The notes: generated by a model not told the origin, from the letters alone. Positions 16,509 to 26,433 are shown, numbered from the stretch's first letter. The stretch: 64,000 nt of DNA from an uncultured Pelagibacteraceae bacterium (GCA_902536305.1 CACAWX010000001.1:176310-240309); one strand, 5' to 3'. Program-made: numbers and translations.

Positions 16509-17467
16509 ATTTTTTTAAATTGTCTTAATTTTTTAATAGGCAAATTTTTGTTAATTAAAATATTCAAATTTTTAAATATCGGATTTCTTAACCTCCTTTC
16601 TATAAGTGTCCAAGTATAAGGTAAAAATTTTAAATAATCATTTTTGCCATCTCTTATAGATAGACGAACAAAGATACCTAAAATCTTAAGATTTCTTTGC
16701 ACAGACAAAATATCAAAATCGTTTTTTAAATTTTCTATGTCATCCTTTTTTAATTTTGAATTTTTGTGGTAAAAATGAACTAAATCATTTTGCAAATTGT
16801 TGGGTAATTTTATTCTTACATCGTCAATTAAAGATGCTACATCATATAGAGGATTTCCTATAATAGCATCCTGGCTGTCTATTAACCCTAATTTTTTATT
16901 TTTGACCATAATATTAGAAACATGAAAATCTCTATGAACAAAAGTGTTATTACTAAATTTCAACTTTTTATAAATTTTATTTAATTCCGCTTTCAGTAAT
17001 TTTTTAATTTTACTAATTTTTTTCTTTTTAAGGAAATATTCTAAATACCAGTCAAAAAACAAATCGGATTCTTTATGTAAATTATTCAGACTATACTTTG
17101 AAAATTTAACTTTAAATTTTCCCAACTTATAATATTTGTTTACTTTAATTTTTTGTACTTTGATTATGATTTTTACCAAAGATTTATAGTCATTTAATTT
17201 ACTTTTTTTTGATATAATATGATCATAAAAAGATTTCTCCCCCAAATCAGAAATTTCAATCATATCATTGCTGTAATGATTGCTTAATAGTTTGGGGGCA
17301 TTAATTTTGTTAACATTTAAAATTTTATTTACTACTGCATAAACAATTAAGTTTTTAAACTTTTCTTTTTTTGCAGAAACTATTATGGAAGTTTTATTTT
17401 TCTTTTCTAATCTATAAAATTCTCTAAAGGAAGCATCACCTGAAATTTTTTTTAATTTATACTTCAT
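16505..17467 (-). CDS. amgK: AmgK-like cell-wall sugar kinase (aminoglycoside phosphotransferase fold)
   Basis: A 320-residue kinase-like protein. The phosphotransferase core has FVHRDFHVSNIMVKNKKLGLIDSQDA-type catalytic and metal loops near residues 185-210 (HRDFH and IDSQD). NPLYDVASLIDDVR follows, as in AmgK. The early GDASFREFYRL motif matches AmgK glycine-rich loops. AmgK phosphorylates MurNAc and GlcNAc at the anomeric position. It overlaps tsaE upstream by 11 nt and murU downstream by 4 nt, the order tsaE-amgK-murU seen in many Alphaproteobacteria. It is lysine-rich compared with homologues, in keeping with the base composition. Confidence 0.82.
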   Translation of the reverse strand: MKYKLKKISGDASFREFYRLEKKNKTSIIVSAKKEKFKNLIVYAVVNKILNVNKINAPKLLSNHYSNDMIEISDLGEKSFYDHIISKKSKLNDYKSLVKIIIKVQKIKVNKYYKLGKFKVKFSKYSLNNLHKESDLFFDWYLEYFLKKKKISKIKKLLKAELNKIYKKLKFSNNTFVHRDFHVSNIMVKNKKLGLIDSQDAIIGNPLYDVASLIDDVRIKLPNNLQNDLVHFYHKNSKLKKDDIENLKNDFDILSVQRNLKILGIFVRLSIRDGKNDYLKFLPYTWTLIERRLRNPIFKNLNILINKNLPIKKLRQFKKI

Positions 17468-17909
17468 CTTCTAAATTAGCCCATTTTTTAAAACCAATAA
17501 ATTTCATATTTCTTTCATTTTCCTGCTGGCCATATTCTAAATGTATTTCTAGCTTATTTTCTAATGGGGTTTTAATTAAATCTGGCCATTCGATCACTTT
17601 TATAGTGCCCGATCCGTCAGAAAAAATATCTAGATGGTCTAATTCCGCTGCTTTCTTAATCCTATAAAGGTCATAGTGCATAATTTTTAGATCTTGAATG
17701 TCATATTCATATAAAAGATTAAAAGTAGGACTTAAAACTTCAGTTTCCTTTAAACCCTTTTGCTTTTGTAAATTGTTAATTAGATGTCTTGTAAATGTAG
17801 TTTTTCCTACTCCAATTTCACCAATAAGAAATATACAATCTCCTTTTTCCAATTTTTTTGAAATTTTTGCAGATATAGAATTTAGATGTTCTAAAGATTT
17901 TACAATCAT
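17457..17909 (-). CDS. tsaE: tRNA threonylcarbamoyladenosine biosynthesis ATPase TsaE
   Basis: ATPase partner of TsaB and TsaD in the synthesis of t6A37 in ANN-decoding tRNAs. It has 150 residues. The Walker A motif GEIGVGKTTF is near residue 30, the switch SPTFNLLYEYD near 63, HYDLYRIKKAAELDHLDI near 78 and VIEWPDL near 106, all family signatures. It begins 10 bp downstream of ahcY. Its partner tsaB lies in this window at 61790. Confidence 0.93.
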   Translation of the reverse strand: MIVKSLEHLNSISAKISKKLEKGDCIFLIGEIGVGKTTFTRHLINNLQKQKGLKETEVLSPTFNLLYEYDIQDLKIMHYDLYRIKKAAELDHLDIFSDGSGTIKVIEWPDLIKTPLENKLEIHLEYGQQENERNMKFIGFKKWANLEDEV

Positions 17910-17919
17910 TAGATACTAT

Positions 17920-19209
17920 TTAGTAGCGGTAAGTATCTGGTTTAAATGGTCCTGATGTTTTAACGCTAATATAATCGGCTTGATCTTTTGACATTTTTGT
18001 TAACTTAGCCCCAACTTTTTCCAAATGTAGCATCGCTACTTTCTCATCGAGATGCTTGGGTAATACATAAACTTTGTTTTCATATTTATCTGAATTATTC
18101 CATAGTTCGATCTGCGCAATAACTTGATTAGTAAATGAAGCACTCATCACAAAACTCGGGTGTCCTGTTGCACATCCCAGATTGACTAATCTACCTTCTG
18201 CTAAAAGTATAATTCTTTTTTTACTAGGTAATTCTATTTCATGTACTTGTGGTTTAATCTCTTCCCATTTATAGTTTTTTAAAGCTTCAACTTGAATTTC
18301 ATTATCAAAATGACCAATGTTACATAATATTGCTCGATCCTTCATATCTCGCATGTGGTCTGCAGTAACAATATCTTTGTTTCCAGTAGCTGTAACAACT
18401 ATATCTGCATCTTTGATTGCTTCGTCCATTACTACAACTTCATAACCTTCCATAGCAGCTTGAAGGGCACAGATAGGATCCGTTTCAGTAACCATGACTC
18501 TTGCTCCAGCTTGTCTCAATGAAGCAGCGCTTCCTTTTCCAACATCACCAAACCCCGCAACAATTGCAACCTTACCAGACATCATCACATCGGTTGCCCT
18601 TTTAATTCCATCCACAAGACTTTCTCTACATCCATATAAGTTATCAAATTTAGATTTTGTTACAGAGTCGTTTACATTTATTGCTGGAATTAATAATTCT
18701 TTATTTAATTCCATTTTTTTGAGAGCCAAAACACCAGTGGTTGTCTCTTCAGAGACTCCCTTAACATTTTTTAGTAAATTTTTATATTCTTTATGCATTA
18801 AAGCTGTAAGATCACCACCATCATCAAGAATCATATTTGGTTTCCAATCTTTTTTACCCTCTACAGTTTGTTTAACGCACCACCAGTATTCTTCCTCTGT
18901 TTCACCTTTCCAAGCAAATACAGGAATACCGGCTTTAGCGATAGCTGCAGCTGCATGATCTTGTGTAGAAAAAATATTGCAGGAAGACCATCTTACCTCT
19001 GCACCAAGCTCGACTAATGTTTCAATTAACACTGCAGTTTGAATCGTCATATGAAGGCAACCTAAAATTTTTGCTCCCTTCAAAGGATTTTTATTTTTGT
19101 ACTCTTTTCTTAAAGCAATTAGACCAGGCATTTCAGTTTCGGCTAGAGAAATCTCTTTTCTTCCAAAATCTGCTTGGTTAATGTCTTTTACTTTATAATC
19201 TTGGGTCAT
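17920..19209 (-). CDS. ahcY: Adenosylhomocysteinase
   Basis: NAD-dependent hydrolase splitting S-adenosylhomocysteine to adenosine and homocysteine, keeping methyltransferases active. It has 429 residues, usual for bacteria. Seen motifs are [16 protein letters not shown] near residue 50, [17 protein letters not shown] near 75, the NAD-binding loop [22 protein letters not shown] near 217 and the C-terminal Lys-Tyr segment [10 protein letters not shown]. No SAH or SAM riboswitch fits the 48-bp upstream gap. It sits between chvG and tsaE in a long minus-strand run. Confidence 0.96.
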   Translation of the reverse strand: MTQDYKVKDINQADFGRKEISLAETEMPGLIALRKEYKNKNPLKGAKILGCLHMTIQTAVLIETLVELGAEVRWSSCNIFSTQDHAAAAIAKAGIPVFAWKGETEEEYWWCVKQTVEGKKDWKPNMILDDGGDLTALMHKEYKNLLKNVKGVSEETTTGVLALKKMELNKELLIPAINVNDSVTKSKFDNLYGCRESLVDGIKRATDVMMSGKVAIVAGFGDVGKGSAASLRQAGARVMVTETDPICALQAAMEGYEVVVMDEAIKDADIVVTATGNKDIVTADHMRDMKDRAILCNIGHFDNEIQVEALKNYKWEEIKPQVHEIELPSKKRIILLAEGRLVNLGCATGHPSFVMSASFTNQVIAQIELWNNSDKYENKVYVLPKHLDEKVAMLHLEKVGAKLTKMSKDQADYISVKTSGPFKPDTYRY

Positions 19210-19257
19210 ATTGAAAATGTTATTATCAACTTAAATTATCCATAGCAAGAAAGAATA

Positions 19258-20778
19258 CTAAGAAAATTTTGGTAATAATACCTCCACCTGTGCTCCCTTA
19301 GTATTTAGTCTGTTTGAAGCAGCAATTGTTCCTTTATGCAGCTGTACTATATTTTTTACAATATTTAAACCTAATCCTGAATGTTTACCAAAACTTTTAG
19401 GCCTATTACTATAAAATCTTTTAAAAATTTTTTGTGGTGATGCTTCAGAAAACCCTGGTCCTTCATCTTTAATTGTCATCACTAAGTTATTTGAAGTCTC
19501 CTCTATCTTAATTTCAATTTTTTGACTTTCCTGACTAAATGAAATTGAATTATCTAGTAAATTCGCTATAACTTGCTCTAACCTATTGCCTATACCTAAA
19601 ATGAAGTATCCCTCTTTACTTTTCACTACGTCACTTACAATAATTTTTATATCTTTATTTTGATTGACCAAATCTTGTTTAAAATCCTCTACAACACTGT
19701 TTATAATTTCTATTAAGTTAATTTTACTCATTTTTTCTCTGGACAATGATGCTTCATCTTTAAGCATTTGAGAATAATCAGTTATTAGCCTTTCTATACG
19801 TTCAACATCATGATTAATTATTTTCAATAATTTTTCACTATCATTTTTTTCTGTAGTTTTATCTAAAAGCTCAGAGGCACTTTTCAGAGAGGCCAAAGGA
19901 TTTCTAATTTCATGTGCTAGGTCGTTTGAAAAAGTTTCAGCTCTATTAGTTCTTTGTTGTAATTCTTTAGTCATCTCATCAATTGATAATGTTAACTTTC
20001 CTATTTCATCATCTCTAATGAAAATTTTTTTCATATCTAAATTATGATTTGATTTTTTTTTGATAGCATCGCTAAATTTAACCAACTGTCCAATAGGTTT
20101 TAAAATATATTTGTTAAGAAATAGAGAAAAGATTAAAATCACAATTGCTACTGCAATCATAGTTCTAATTATAAAAGCCTTTCTCTCTTTTACGGCTGTT
20201 ATAATGTCATTGGCTTGTTCAGATACAACGATGTATCCAATTTCTCTTTCTTTAAATTTAATTTTACTTAAAGTGCTAACAATGAAATTATTTTTTTCAT
20301 CATCTGTTAACGTCATTATCTCTTCATCGTATTTATTTAATATGATATCTTTAATTTCATCTTTTTCTTCCTCCTCGAGTCTATCTTCTATCTCAGGAGT
20401 GATTGCATCTTCTCCTAAAATCTCTTCAAATATAATTTCTGATCTTGAAAAAACACTTTGATCTAAATCCAGAATATTAGTATCTCCAATAAGATTTCCT
20501 AATAAATCGTAAAACTGAACACGGTCTAAGCTTTGAAATAAGAATCTAGTTGATAACAAAAACTCTCTTATTCCTTTTTTCGTATAATCTATATTAAGTC
20601 TTTCCAGATTTTCTTTTGTATTATTAATAACAATCTTATGGTTTGTTGACCTATCACTAACAAGTGTTGGTTGGATGGCTTCAAGATAAATAATAGTAAA
20701 AAGTCCGAGTATAGAAAATACTGTTAAATTAAATAGTAAAAACTTCTTTAAAATGGAAGCAGATTTTTTTTGTTTCAT
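19258..20778 (-). CDS. chvG: Sensor histidine kinase ChvG
   Basis: Membrane sensor kinase for envelope or acid stress and partner of ChvI. It has 506 residues. There are two transmembrane helices (about 13-33 and 203-222) around a periplasmic domain rich in acidic residues, then a HAMP domain (LKPIGQLVKFSDAIKKK). The H-box is LAHEIRNPLASLKSASELL near residue 288. N, G1 (DEGPGFSEAS) and G2 (GLGLNIV) boxes are intact. It shares one base with the chvI stop, so it is co-translated. In relatives hprK and PTS genes lie between chvG and ahcY; here ahcY follows directly. Confidence 0.88.
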   Translation of the reverse strand: MKQKKSASILKKFLLFNLTVFSILGLFTIIYLEAIQPTLVSDRSTNHKIVINNTKENLERLNIDYTKKGIREFLLSTRFLFQSLDRVQFYDLLGNLIGDTNILDLDQSVFSRSEIIFEEILGEDAITPEIEDRLEEEEKDEIKDIILNKYDEEIMTLTDDEKNNFIVSTLSKIKFKEREIGYIVVSEQANDIITAVKERKAFIIRTMIAVAIVILIFSLFLNKYILKPIGQLVKFSDAIKKKSNHNLDMKKIFIRDDEIGKLTLSIDEMTKELQQRTNRAETFSNDLAHEIRNPLASLKSASELLDKTTEKNDSEKLLKIINHDVERIERLITDYSQMLKDEASLSREKMSKINLIEIINSVVEDFKQDLVNQNKDIKIIVSDVVKSKEGYFILGIGNRLEQVIANLLDNSISFSQESQKIEIKIEETSNNLVMTIKDEGPGFSEASPQKIFKRFYSNRPKSFGKHSGLGLNIVKNIVQLHKGTIAASNRLNTKGAQVEVLLPKFS

Positions 20779-21476
20779 TAACTAACATTCCATCTATACC
20801 CGCTTCCATATCTAGTTTCAATTGCAGAAAATTTTTCGTCGACTTTTTTGAACTTTTTTCTTATTCTTTTTACGTGACTATCAATTGTTCTATCCTCTAT
20901 TTCAGTGTTTTCTTTATAAGCAATGTCCATTAAATGAGCTCTTTCTTTTATCACTCCTGGCCGTTTAGCTAGTTCTTTAACTATTAAAAATTCTGTAGTT
21001 GTTAACTTATCAGGTAGTGGTTTGCCATTCCACTCACACTCTAATTGAGCCGGATCTAACTTTAATTTACCGTGACTAATAATATTTTTTGTATCATCTA
21101 TAGCATTATTTTTTTTCCTTAATTGCACTCTTATTCTCTCAATTAATACTTTAGTTGAAAAGCCACCCGATTTCTTAACAAAGTCGTCAGCACCTAGTTT
21201 TAAGCCAAGAAGTTCATCAACCTCGTCATCTTTCGAAGTTAAAAAAATTATCGGAATGGACATTTTTTTTTTAAGTTTTTTTAGAAGCTCTTCTCCATCC
21301 ATTCTTGGCATTTTAATATCTAAAACAGCAAGATCAGGTGGATTTCTTGTTAAGCCAATTAATGCGGCCTCACCATCGATATATGTTTGAACTTTAAAAC
21401 CTTCTCTTTCAAGAGCCATGCTTATGCCTGTGAGAATATTTCTATCATCATCAACTAATGCAATGGTTTGTGACAT
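20778..21476 (-). CDS. chvI: Response regulator ChvI (OmpR family)
   Basis: DNA-binding response regulator of 232 residues. The receiver domain has the acidic pocket LVDDDRN, the phospho-acceptor in LAVLDIKMPRMDGEE near residue 53 and the switch residues in FLTSKDDEVDELLGLKLGADDFVKK. The C-terminal winged helix includes TTTEFLIVKELAKRPGVIKERAHLMD and DRTIDSHVKRIRKKF. The match to the alphaproteobacterial ChvI group is strong. AGGAGAA precedes the ATG. It is followed immediately by its kinase gene. Confidence 0.92.
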   Translation of the reverse strand: MSQTIALVDDDRNILTGISMALEREGFKVQTYIDGEAALIGLTRNPPDLAVLDIKMPRMDGEELLKKLKKKMSIPIIFLTSKDDEVDELLGLKLGADDFVKKSGGFSTKVLIERIRVQLRKKNNAIDDTKNIISHGKLKLDPAQLECEWNGKPLPDKLTTTEFLIVKELAKRPGVIKERAHLMDIAYKENTEIEDRTIDSHVKRIRKKFKKVDEKFSAIETRYGSGYRWNVS

Positions 21477-21515
21477 ATTTTTATTCTCCTGATTTTATTG
21501 TCAAAATTTAGGCGT

Positions 21516-24281
21516 TTAATGGGCCTCTCCCCAATTGTTACCTGAATTAATACTTACTTCAAGTGGTATTGAAAATATATGATGATCAGAGCTTGAAACA
21601 GATACCATGGCGTCCTTAATAATTTTTTTAACCGCCGCTTCATTTTTTTTCAAACATTCAAAAATTAATTCATCATGAATCTGAAGCAACATTTTTGCAC
21701 TTTGTTTCTCTTCGAGAATTTTATCTATTTTGATCATAGCTAATCGAATTATGTCTGCCGCAGAACCTTGAATGGGTGCGTTAATTGCTGCACGTTCTTG
21801 AAAACTTCTAACACTAAAATTTTTATCATTAATACCTCTTAAGTGTATTCTTCTTCCAAAAATATTTGTAACATAACCCTGTTTTCTACAAGTTTTAATA
21901 GTTGTGCTCATATATTCTTTTATTTCAGGAAATTTTTTAAAATAAGCATTAATAAAATCTAACGCTTCTTGATTAGATACAGAAATTTGTTTTGCTAGTC
22001 CGTATTGGGTAATTCCATAAATTATTCCAAAATTTATAGCTTTCGCTTTACGTCTATAATCATCAGTAACTTTATTAATTGGAATATCAAATACTTGGCT
22101 TGCTGTTAATGCGTGTATATCTTGATTGTTTTTGAAAGCTTTTTTTAATTCTTTAACATCAGCCATGTCAGCTAATATTCGCATCTCAATTTGATTGTAA
22201 TCCGCTGAAATAAGTACATTATTTTTTTCAGCTATAAATGCTTTTCTTATTTCTTTACCATCTAAGGTCTTAATTGGGATGTTTTGTAAATTTGGATCGC
22301 TAGAAGCTAATCTGCCTGTATTAGTAGCTGCGAGTAAAAAAGATGTATGAACTCTTTTTGTTTTTTGACTAATATGTCCTTGTAAAGCATCTGTGTATGT
22401 ACTCTTTAATTTAGAAACCTGTCTCCATTCTAATACTAAATTAGGAAACTTGTGACCTGTTAAAGCCAAGTCCTCTAAAATTTTAGCACTCGTTGCAAGA
22501 CTACCTTTTTTCGTCTTTTTTAACTTAGCGATTTTTAAATCATTATAAATAATTTCACCTAACTGTTTTGGAGATCCAATATTAAATTTTTTACCTGAAA
22601 GTTTATAAATATCTTTTTCAATTTTTTCTAAACGACTTTCAAATTTTTTTGAGAGTCTTTTAAGGTAAGAATCGTCTACTTTAATTCCATTAGTCTCTAA
22701 TTTTGATAGTATTGTTATCATTGGTTTTTCGAATACGTCATAGATTTTTTCCAATTTTTCATCGGATACTCTATTTGATAAGATCTTGTATAATCTTAAA
22801 GTCACATCTGCGTCTTCAGCAGCATATTCTGTGGCTGCTTTTACATCTACTTCTGAAAAATTTAGTTGTTTTTTACCTGTGCCAACTAAATCTTTATATG
22901 AAATTGTTTTATGTCCAAGATGCAGTTCGGATAAAGTATCCATGTTATGTCGATTATTTCCTGCATCTAGCGTATAGGACAATAACATTGTGTCATCGAC
23001 TGGATTAAGTTCGACTCCGTTATTTTTGAAAATCATAAAGTCATATTTTATATTTTGACCTACTTTTTTAATACTGGGATCTTCTAAAATTACCTTCAGT
23101 TTTTTTAAAACTATTTCTTTTTTTATTCCCTTCACTTCCTTATGATCAAGAGGGATATAGTAAGCTATATTTTGAGCGTAACTTACTGAGATACCAACTA
23201 AATTAGCTTCTTGAGGATTTAGTGAAGAAGTTTCAGTATCAACTGCAATTAAAGATTGTTCATTTAATTTTTTAATTAAATCATCAAGCTCTTTTTCTTT
23301 GAGAATACTTTTGTATGATTTTCTGTTTATTTTAGAAGTCGTTTTTACTGAAAATTGGCCTTTAATTTCTTTATTACTTGGCTCTCCATAAAAACTTATT
23401 GCTTGGCTTAATAATCTATTAAACTCCATATTTCGTAAAAAATCGTAAAGTTTATCTTTTTTAATATCTTTAATAAGAAATTCATTAGGATCATTTTTTA
23501 TAGGCACATCATTTTTTAAAGTAACAAGTTTTTTGCTAATAAAGGCTTTATCTTTATTGGACAAAAGTGTTTCTCTTTTTTTATTTTGCGGGATTTCTGA
23601 AGCTTTGTTTAATAAATTTTCTAAATTTTTATATTTATTTATTAGATCAGCTGCAGTTTTCACACCAATACCTGGCACTCCTGGGACATTGTCAGAGCTA
23701 TCTCCTGCAAGAGATTGAACATCTATTACTTGATTTGGTTTTACACCAAATTTTTCTATTACTTCTTTTTCTCCTATAACCCTACCCTTCATAGGGTCAA
23801 ATAGTCTGATCTTATCTGAAACTAATTGCATTAAATCTTTATCTGAAGATATTACAGTTACTTTAGCACCAGCTTCAGTAATTTTTTTTGCGTAGGTAGC
23901 TATAAGATCATCGGCTTCGTAATTTATCATCTCAATAGAAGGTAAATTAAAAGCTTCAACAGACTTTCTAATATACTCAAATTGAGGGGCTAAATCGTCT
24001 GGCGCTTCAGCTCTGTTAGCTTTATATTCACTGTAAATTTCATTTCTAAAATTTTTTCTTGCAGAATCAAATATAACTGCAAAATGAGTCGGTTTATGTT
24101 TTGAATCATCTGATCTTGCGTCTTCTAAAAGTTTAAAAAGCATCGAACAAAAACCACTTACTGCACCTGTAGGCAAACCATCACTTTTTCTAGATAAAGG
24201 GGGTAGAGCATAATAAGCTCTAAAAATATATCCCGATCCATCTATAAGATAAAAATGATCTGTTTTTTTTATTGAACTCAT
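21516..24281 (-). CDS. polA: DNA polymerase I
   Basis: Repair and Okazaki-fragment polymerase of 921 residues with all three domains. The 5'-3' exonuclease (about 1-300) has LIDGSGYIFRAYYALP and the GDSSDNVPGVPGIGVKTA loop. The 3'-5' proofreading domain (about 330-510) keeps the acidic site AVDTETSSLNP and DTMLLSYTLDA. The polymerase domain (about 540-921) has motif A ADYNQIEMRILA, motif B RRKAKAINFGIIYG and motif C LLQIHDELIFE. Proofreading therefore looks intact. It heads the minus-strand run ending at murU. Confidence 0.96.
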   Translation of the reverse strand: MSSIKKTDHFYLIDGSGYIFRAYYALPPLSRKSDGLPTGAVSGFCSMLFKLLEDARSDDSKHKPTHFAVIFDSARKNFRNEIYSEYKANRAEAPDDLAPQFEYIRKSVEAFNLPSIEMINYEADDLIATYAKKITEAGAKVTVISSDKDLMQLVSDKIRLFDPMKGRVIGEKEVIEKFGVKPNQVIDVQSLAGDSSDNVPGVPGIGVKTAADLINKYKNLENLLNKASEIPQNKKRETLLSNKDKAFISKKLVTLKNDVPIKNDPNEFLIKDIKKDKLYDFLRNMEFNRLLSQAISFYGEPSNKEIKGQFSVKTTSKINRKSYKSILKEKELDDLIKKLNEQSLIAVDTETSSLNPQEANLVGISVSYAQNIAYYIPLDHKEVKGIKKEIVLKKLKVILEDPSIKKVGQNIKYDFMIFKNNGVELNPVDDTMLLSYTLDAGNNRHNMDTLSELHLGHKTISYKDLVGTGKKQLNFSEVDVKAATEYAAEDADVTLRLYKILSNRVSDEKLEKIYDVFEKPMITILSKLETNGIKVDDSYLKRLSKKFESRLEKIEKDIYKLSGKKFNIGSPKQLGEIIYNDLKIAKLKKTKKGSLATSAKILEDLALTGHKFPNLVLEWRQVSKLKSTYTDALQGHISQKTKRVHTSFLLAATNTGRLASSDPNLQNIPIKTLDGKEIRKAFIAEKNNVLISADYNQIEMRILADMADVKELKKAFKNNQDIHALTASQVFDIPINKVTDDYRRKAKAINFGIIYGITQYGLAKQISVSNQEALDFINAYFKKFPEIKEYMSTTIKTCRKQGYVTNIFGRRIHLRGINDKNFSVRSFQERAAINAPIQGSAADIIRLAMIKIDKILEEKQSAKMLLQIHDELIFECLKKNEAAVKKIIKDAMVSVSSSDHHIFSIPLEVSINSGNNWGEAH

Positions 24282-24324
24282 ATATATATATTACATTGAA
24301 TTCTTTCCTAAGATTAATAAAACT

Positions 24325-25254
24325 ATGTCTAAAAATGCTTTAACTGTTGAAAATCTAACTAAAATTTACGCAAACTCTAAATCTAAAAAAGAAAATAAAG
24401 CACTCAACAATTTAACCTTTGAAGTAAAAGAAGGAGAGGTATTTGGTCTACTAGGTCCTAATGGAGCAGGTAAAACTACGTTCTTAAGTATTCTAGGTGG
24501 AACAGTAATTAAATCGTCTGGTGGTGTTAATGTATGGGGATTTGATTTAGATAAAAACCCAAGACAAGTAAGAGCCTCATTGGGGATTGTTCCTCAAGAA
24601 GTAAACTTAGATGCTTTCTTCAGTCCCAAAAAATTACTAGAACTACAAGCTGGTTTATATGGAATAAAAAAAGAAGATAGAATTACTGACTTAATTCTTA
24701 AAATGGTAGCTCTGGAGGATAAAGCTGAGGCTTATTCAAGGAGTTTATCTGGTGGCATGAAAAGGAGATTGCTTATAGCTAAGGCAATGGTGCATCAACC
24801 TCCTATTCTCATTTTGGATGAACCTACAGCAGGTGTAGATGTGGAACTAAGAAATAACCTTTGGAATAATGTAAAACAGCTAAACAAAGAGGGAGTTACA
24901 ATTATTTTAACAACACACTATCTCTTAGAAGCACAAGAAATGTGTGACCGGATAGCTATTATCGATAAAGGAAATTTAGTAGCTTTAGACACAACTAAAA
25001 AACTTTTAGAGAGAATTCAAACTAAAAAAATAAATTTTAAAGTTGAGGGTGTAGATTTAAATAAAACTTTATCTATGAAAGGGATCAAATTCAATATTAT
25101 TTCTAAAAATTTGATTACTGCCTCTTATGAGAAAAGTTCACTTAATTTTGGAGAAATAGTAAATTATTTTAATCAAAATAATATCAAAATTGAAGATATT
25201 GCTACCGATGATGGGGATTTAGAGGATGTTTTCGTTCAGTTAACAAAGCACTAG
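24325..25254 (+). CDS. ABC transporter ATP-binding protein (ABC-2 exporter type)
   Basis: A 309-residue nucleotide-binding subunit. It has Walker A GPNGAGKTTF near residue 49, Q-loop GIVPQEVNLD, signature LSGGMKRRLLIAKAM near 147, Walker B ILILDEPTAGVD near 165 and H-loop TTHYLLEAQEM. The C-terminal 70 residues form a regulatory extension like that of YadG, NodI and DrrA proteins. These work with an ABC-2 permease, but no permease gene lies next to it; the following gene is bioY. The partner may be elsewhere. No Shine-Dalgarno is evident. Confidence 0.9.
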   Translation: MSKNALTVENLTKIYANSKSKKENKALNNLTFEVKEGEVFGLLGPNGAGKTTFLSILGGTVIKSSGGVNVWGFDLDKNPRQVRASLGIVPQEVNLDAFFSPKKLLELQAGLYGIKKEDRITDLILKMVALEDKAEAYSRSLSGGMKRRLLIAKAMVHQPPILILDEPTAGVDVELRNNLWNNVKQLNKEGVTIILTTHYLLEAQEMCDRIAIIDKGNLVALDTTKKLLERIQTKKINFKVEGVDLNKTLSMKGIKFNIISKNLITASYEKSSLNFGEIVNYFNQNNIKIEDIATDDGDLEDVFVQLTKH

Positions 25255-25285
25255 ATTTTAATGAAAAAAAAGTTAAGTTAAGATA

Positions 25286-25837
25286 ATGGAATTAGTAAAA
25301 AGTTTAAAACAATCAAAATTAGTAAAATATATATTTTTAGCTCTAATGGGGAGTATTATTTTAGCTATTTCTTCAAAAATTAAAATTCCTTTTTACCCAG
25401 TACCAATGACAATGCAGACTTTAATAGTGCTTATGATTGGTATTGCTTTTGGTTGGAAACTTGGATTGGCTACGGTCTCTTTATATTTATTTGAAGGGAT
25501 AATTGGCTTACCTGTTTTCTCGGGAACACCAGAAAAAGGTATTGGACTAATTTACTTTACTGGTCCCACTATGGGATATCTATTAGGATTTTTAGTTGCG
25601 GTTTATATTTCTGGTAAGTTTAAATACGACAATAATTTAATTAGAACATTTTTTAAACTGATCTTTGCTACTAGTTTTATCTATCTGCTTGGCATGATTT
25701 GGTTAGGAAATTTAATAGGTTGGGATAAATCTATTTTTCAATTAGGTGCTCAACCTTTTTTATTGGCAGAACTATTTAAAATACTAATCGCTACTTTTGC
25801 TACAAACCAAATTAAGAAAATAAAAAAATTGGTTTAA
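25286..25837 (+). CDS. bioY: Biotin transporter BioY (ECF S-component)
   Basis: Membrane substrate-binding subunit for biotin uptake. It has 183 residues with about six hydrophobic helices. Family motifs are KIKIPFYPVPMTMQTLIVLMIG near residue 30, ATVSLYLFEGIIGLPVFSG near 65 and GPTMGYLLGFLVAVYISG near 95. The EcfA/EcfT energising subunits are not adjacent. BioY can act alone or with shared ECF modules. It suggests biotin import, consistent with vitamin dependence in streamlined marine bacteria (inference). Confidence 0.93.
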   Translation: MELVKSLKQSKLVKYIFLALMGSIILAISSKIKIPFYPVPMTMQTLIVLMIGIAFGWKLGLATVSLYLFEGIIGLPVFSGTPEKGIGLIYFTGPTMGYLLGFLVAVYISGKFKYDNNLIRTFFKLIFATSFIYLLGMIWLGNLIGWDKSIFQLGAQPFLLAELFKILIATFATNQIKKIKKLV

Positions 25838-25838
25838 T

Positions 25839-26411
25839 TTATCTAGGTGATCTTTTTGAGAGAATTCTTTGAAGTGTTCTTCTGTGCATTTTAAGTCTTC
25901 TTGCAGTTTCAGAAACATTTCTGTTACACAATTCGAATACTCGGTGGATATGCTCCCATTTTACTCTATCTGCTGACATGGGGTTTTCTGGTGGCTTAGC
26001 TTTCGACTCAGGAGAAGCTAATAATGCCGATTCGACATCATCTGCATCTACTGGTTTTGCAATATAATCTATAGCTCCAGCTTTAACGGCAGCTACAGCT
26101 GTAGGTAGATTCCCGTATCCCGTTAACATAACTATTCTACAATCCCTTTTAGTCTTTGAGAGCTCCTTAATAACGTCTAGACCATTCCCATCCTCTAGTC
26201 TTAAATCAATGCAGGCAAATCCTGGGGGAGTAGTTTTTACAATATTAAGTCCTTCGGCCACTGTTTTGGCCTCTTTTACCTGAAATCCCTTCTTCTCCAT
26301 AGCTCTGGCCAGCCTACCTCTTAAAGGATCATCATCGTCCAATATAAGAAGTGATTTGTCCTCAAAATCAGACAATTTTATCTGTTCAGGAATATTTTTT
26401 TGCGTTCTCAT
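25839..26411 (-). CDS. regA: Global redox response regulator RegA (PrrA/ActR)
   Basis: DNA-binding response regulator of 190 residues. The receiver domain has LLILDDDDPLRGRLARAMEKKGF and the phospho-acceptor in FACIDLRLEDGNGLDVI near residue 69. A proline-rich linker (SKAKPPENPMSADRVKWEHI) leads to the Fis-type helix-turn-helix NVSETARRLKMHRRTLQRILSKRSPR that is nearly invariant in RegA/PrrA/ActR. In relatives it controls energy and redox genes with RegB. The regB gene lies about 4.3 kb away on the same strand beyond the polyamine operon. Confidence 0.93.
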   Translation of the reverse strand: MRTQKNIPEQIKLSDFEDKSLLILDDDDPLRGRLARAMEKKGFQVKEAKTVAEGLNIVKTTPPGFACIDLRLEDGNGLDVIKELSKTKRDCRIVMLTGYGNLPTAVAAVKAGAIDYIAKPVDADDVESALLASPESKAKPPENPMSADRVKWEHIHRVFELCNRNVSETARRLKMHRRTLQRILSKRSPR

Positions 26412-26433
26412 ATGACACTATATATGGGTGCTA

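Noticed and set aside
19210..19257. SAH or SAM riboswitch before ahcY
   Set aside because: The gap is only 48 bp and shows no suitable stem, so there is no room for a known class. metK likewise starts inside lnt.
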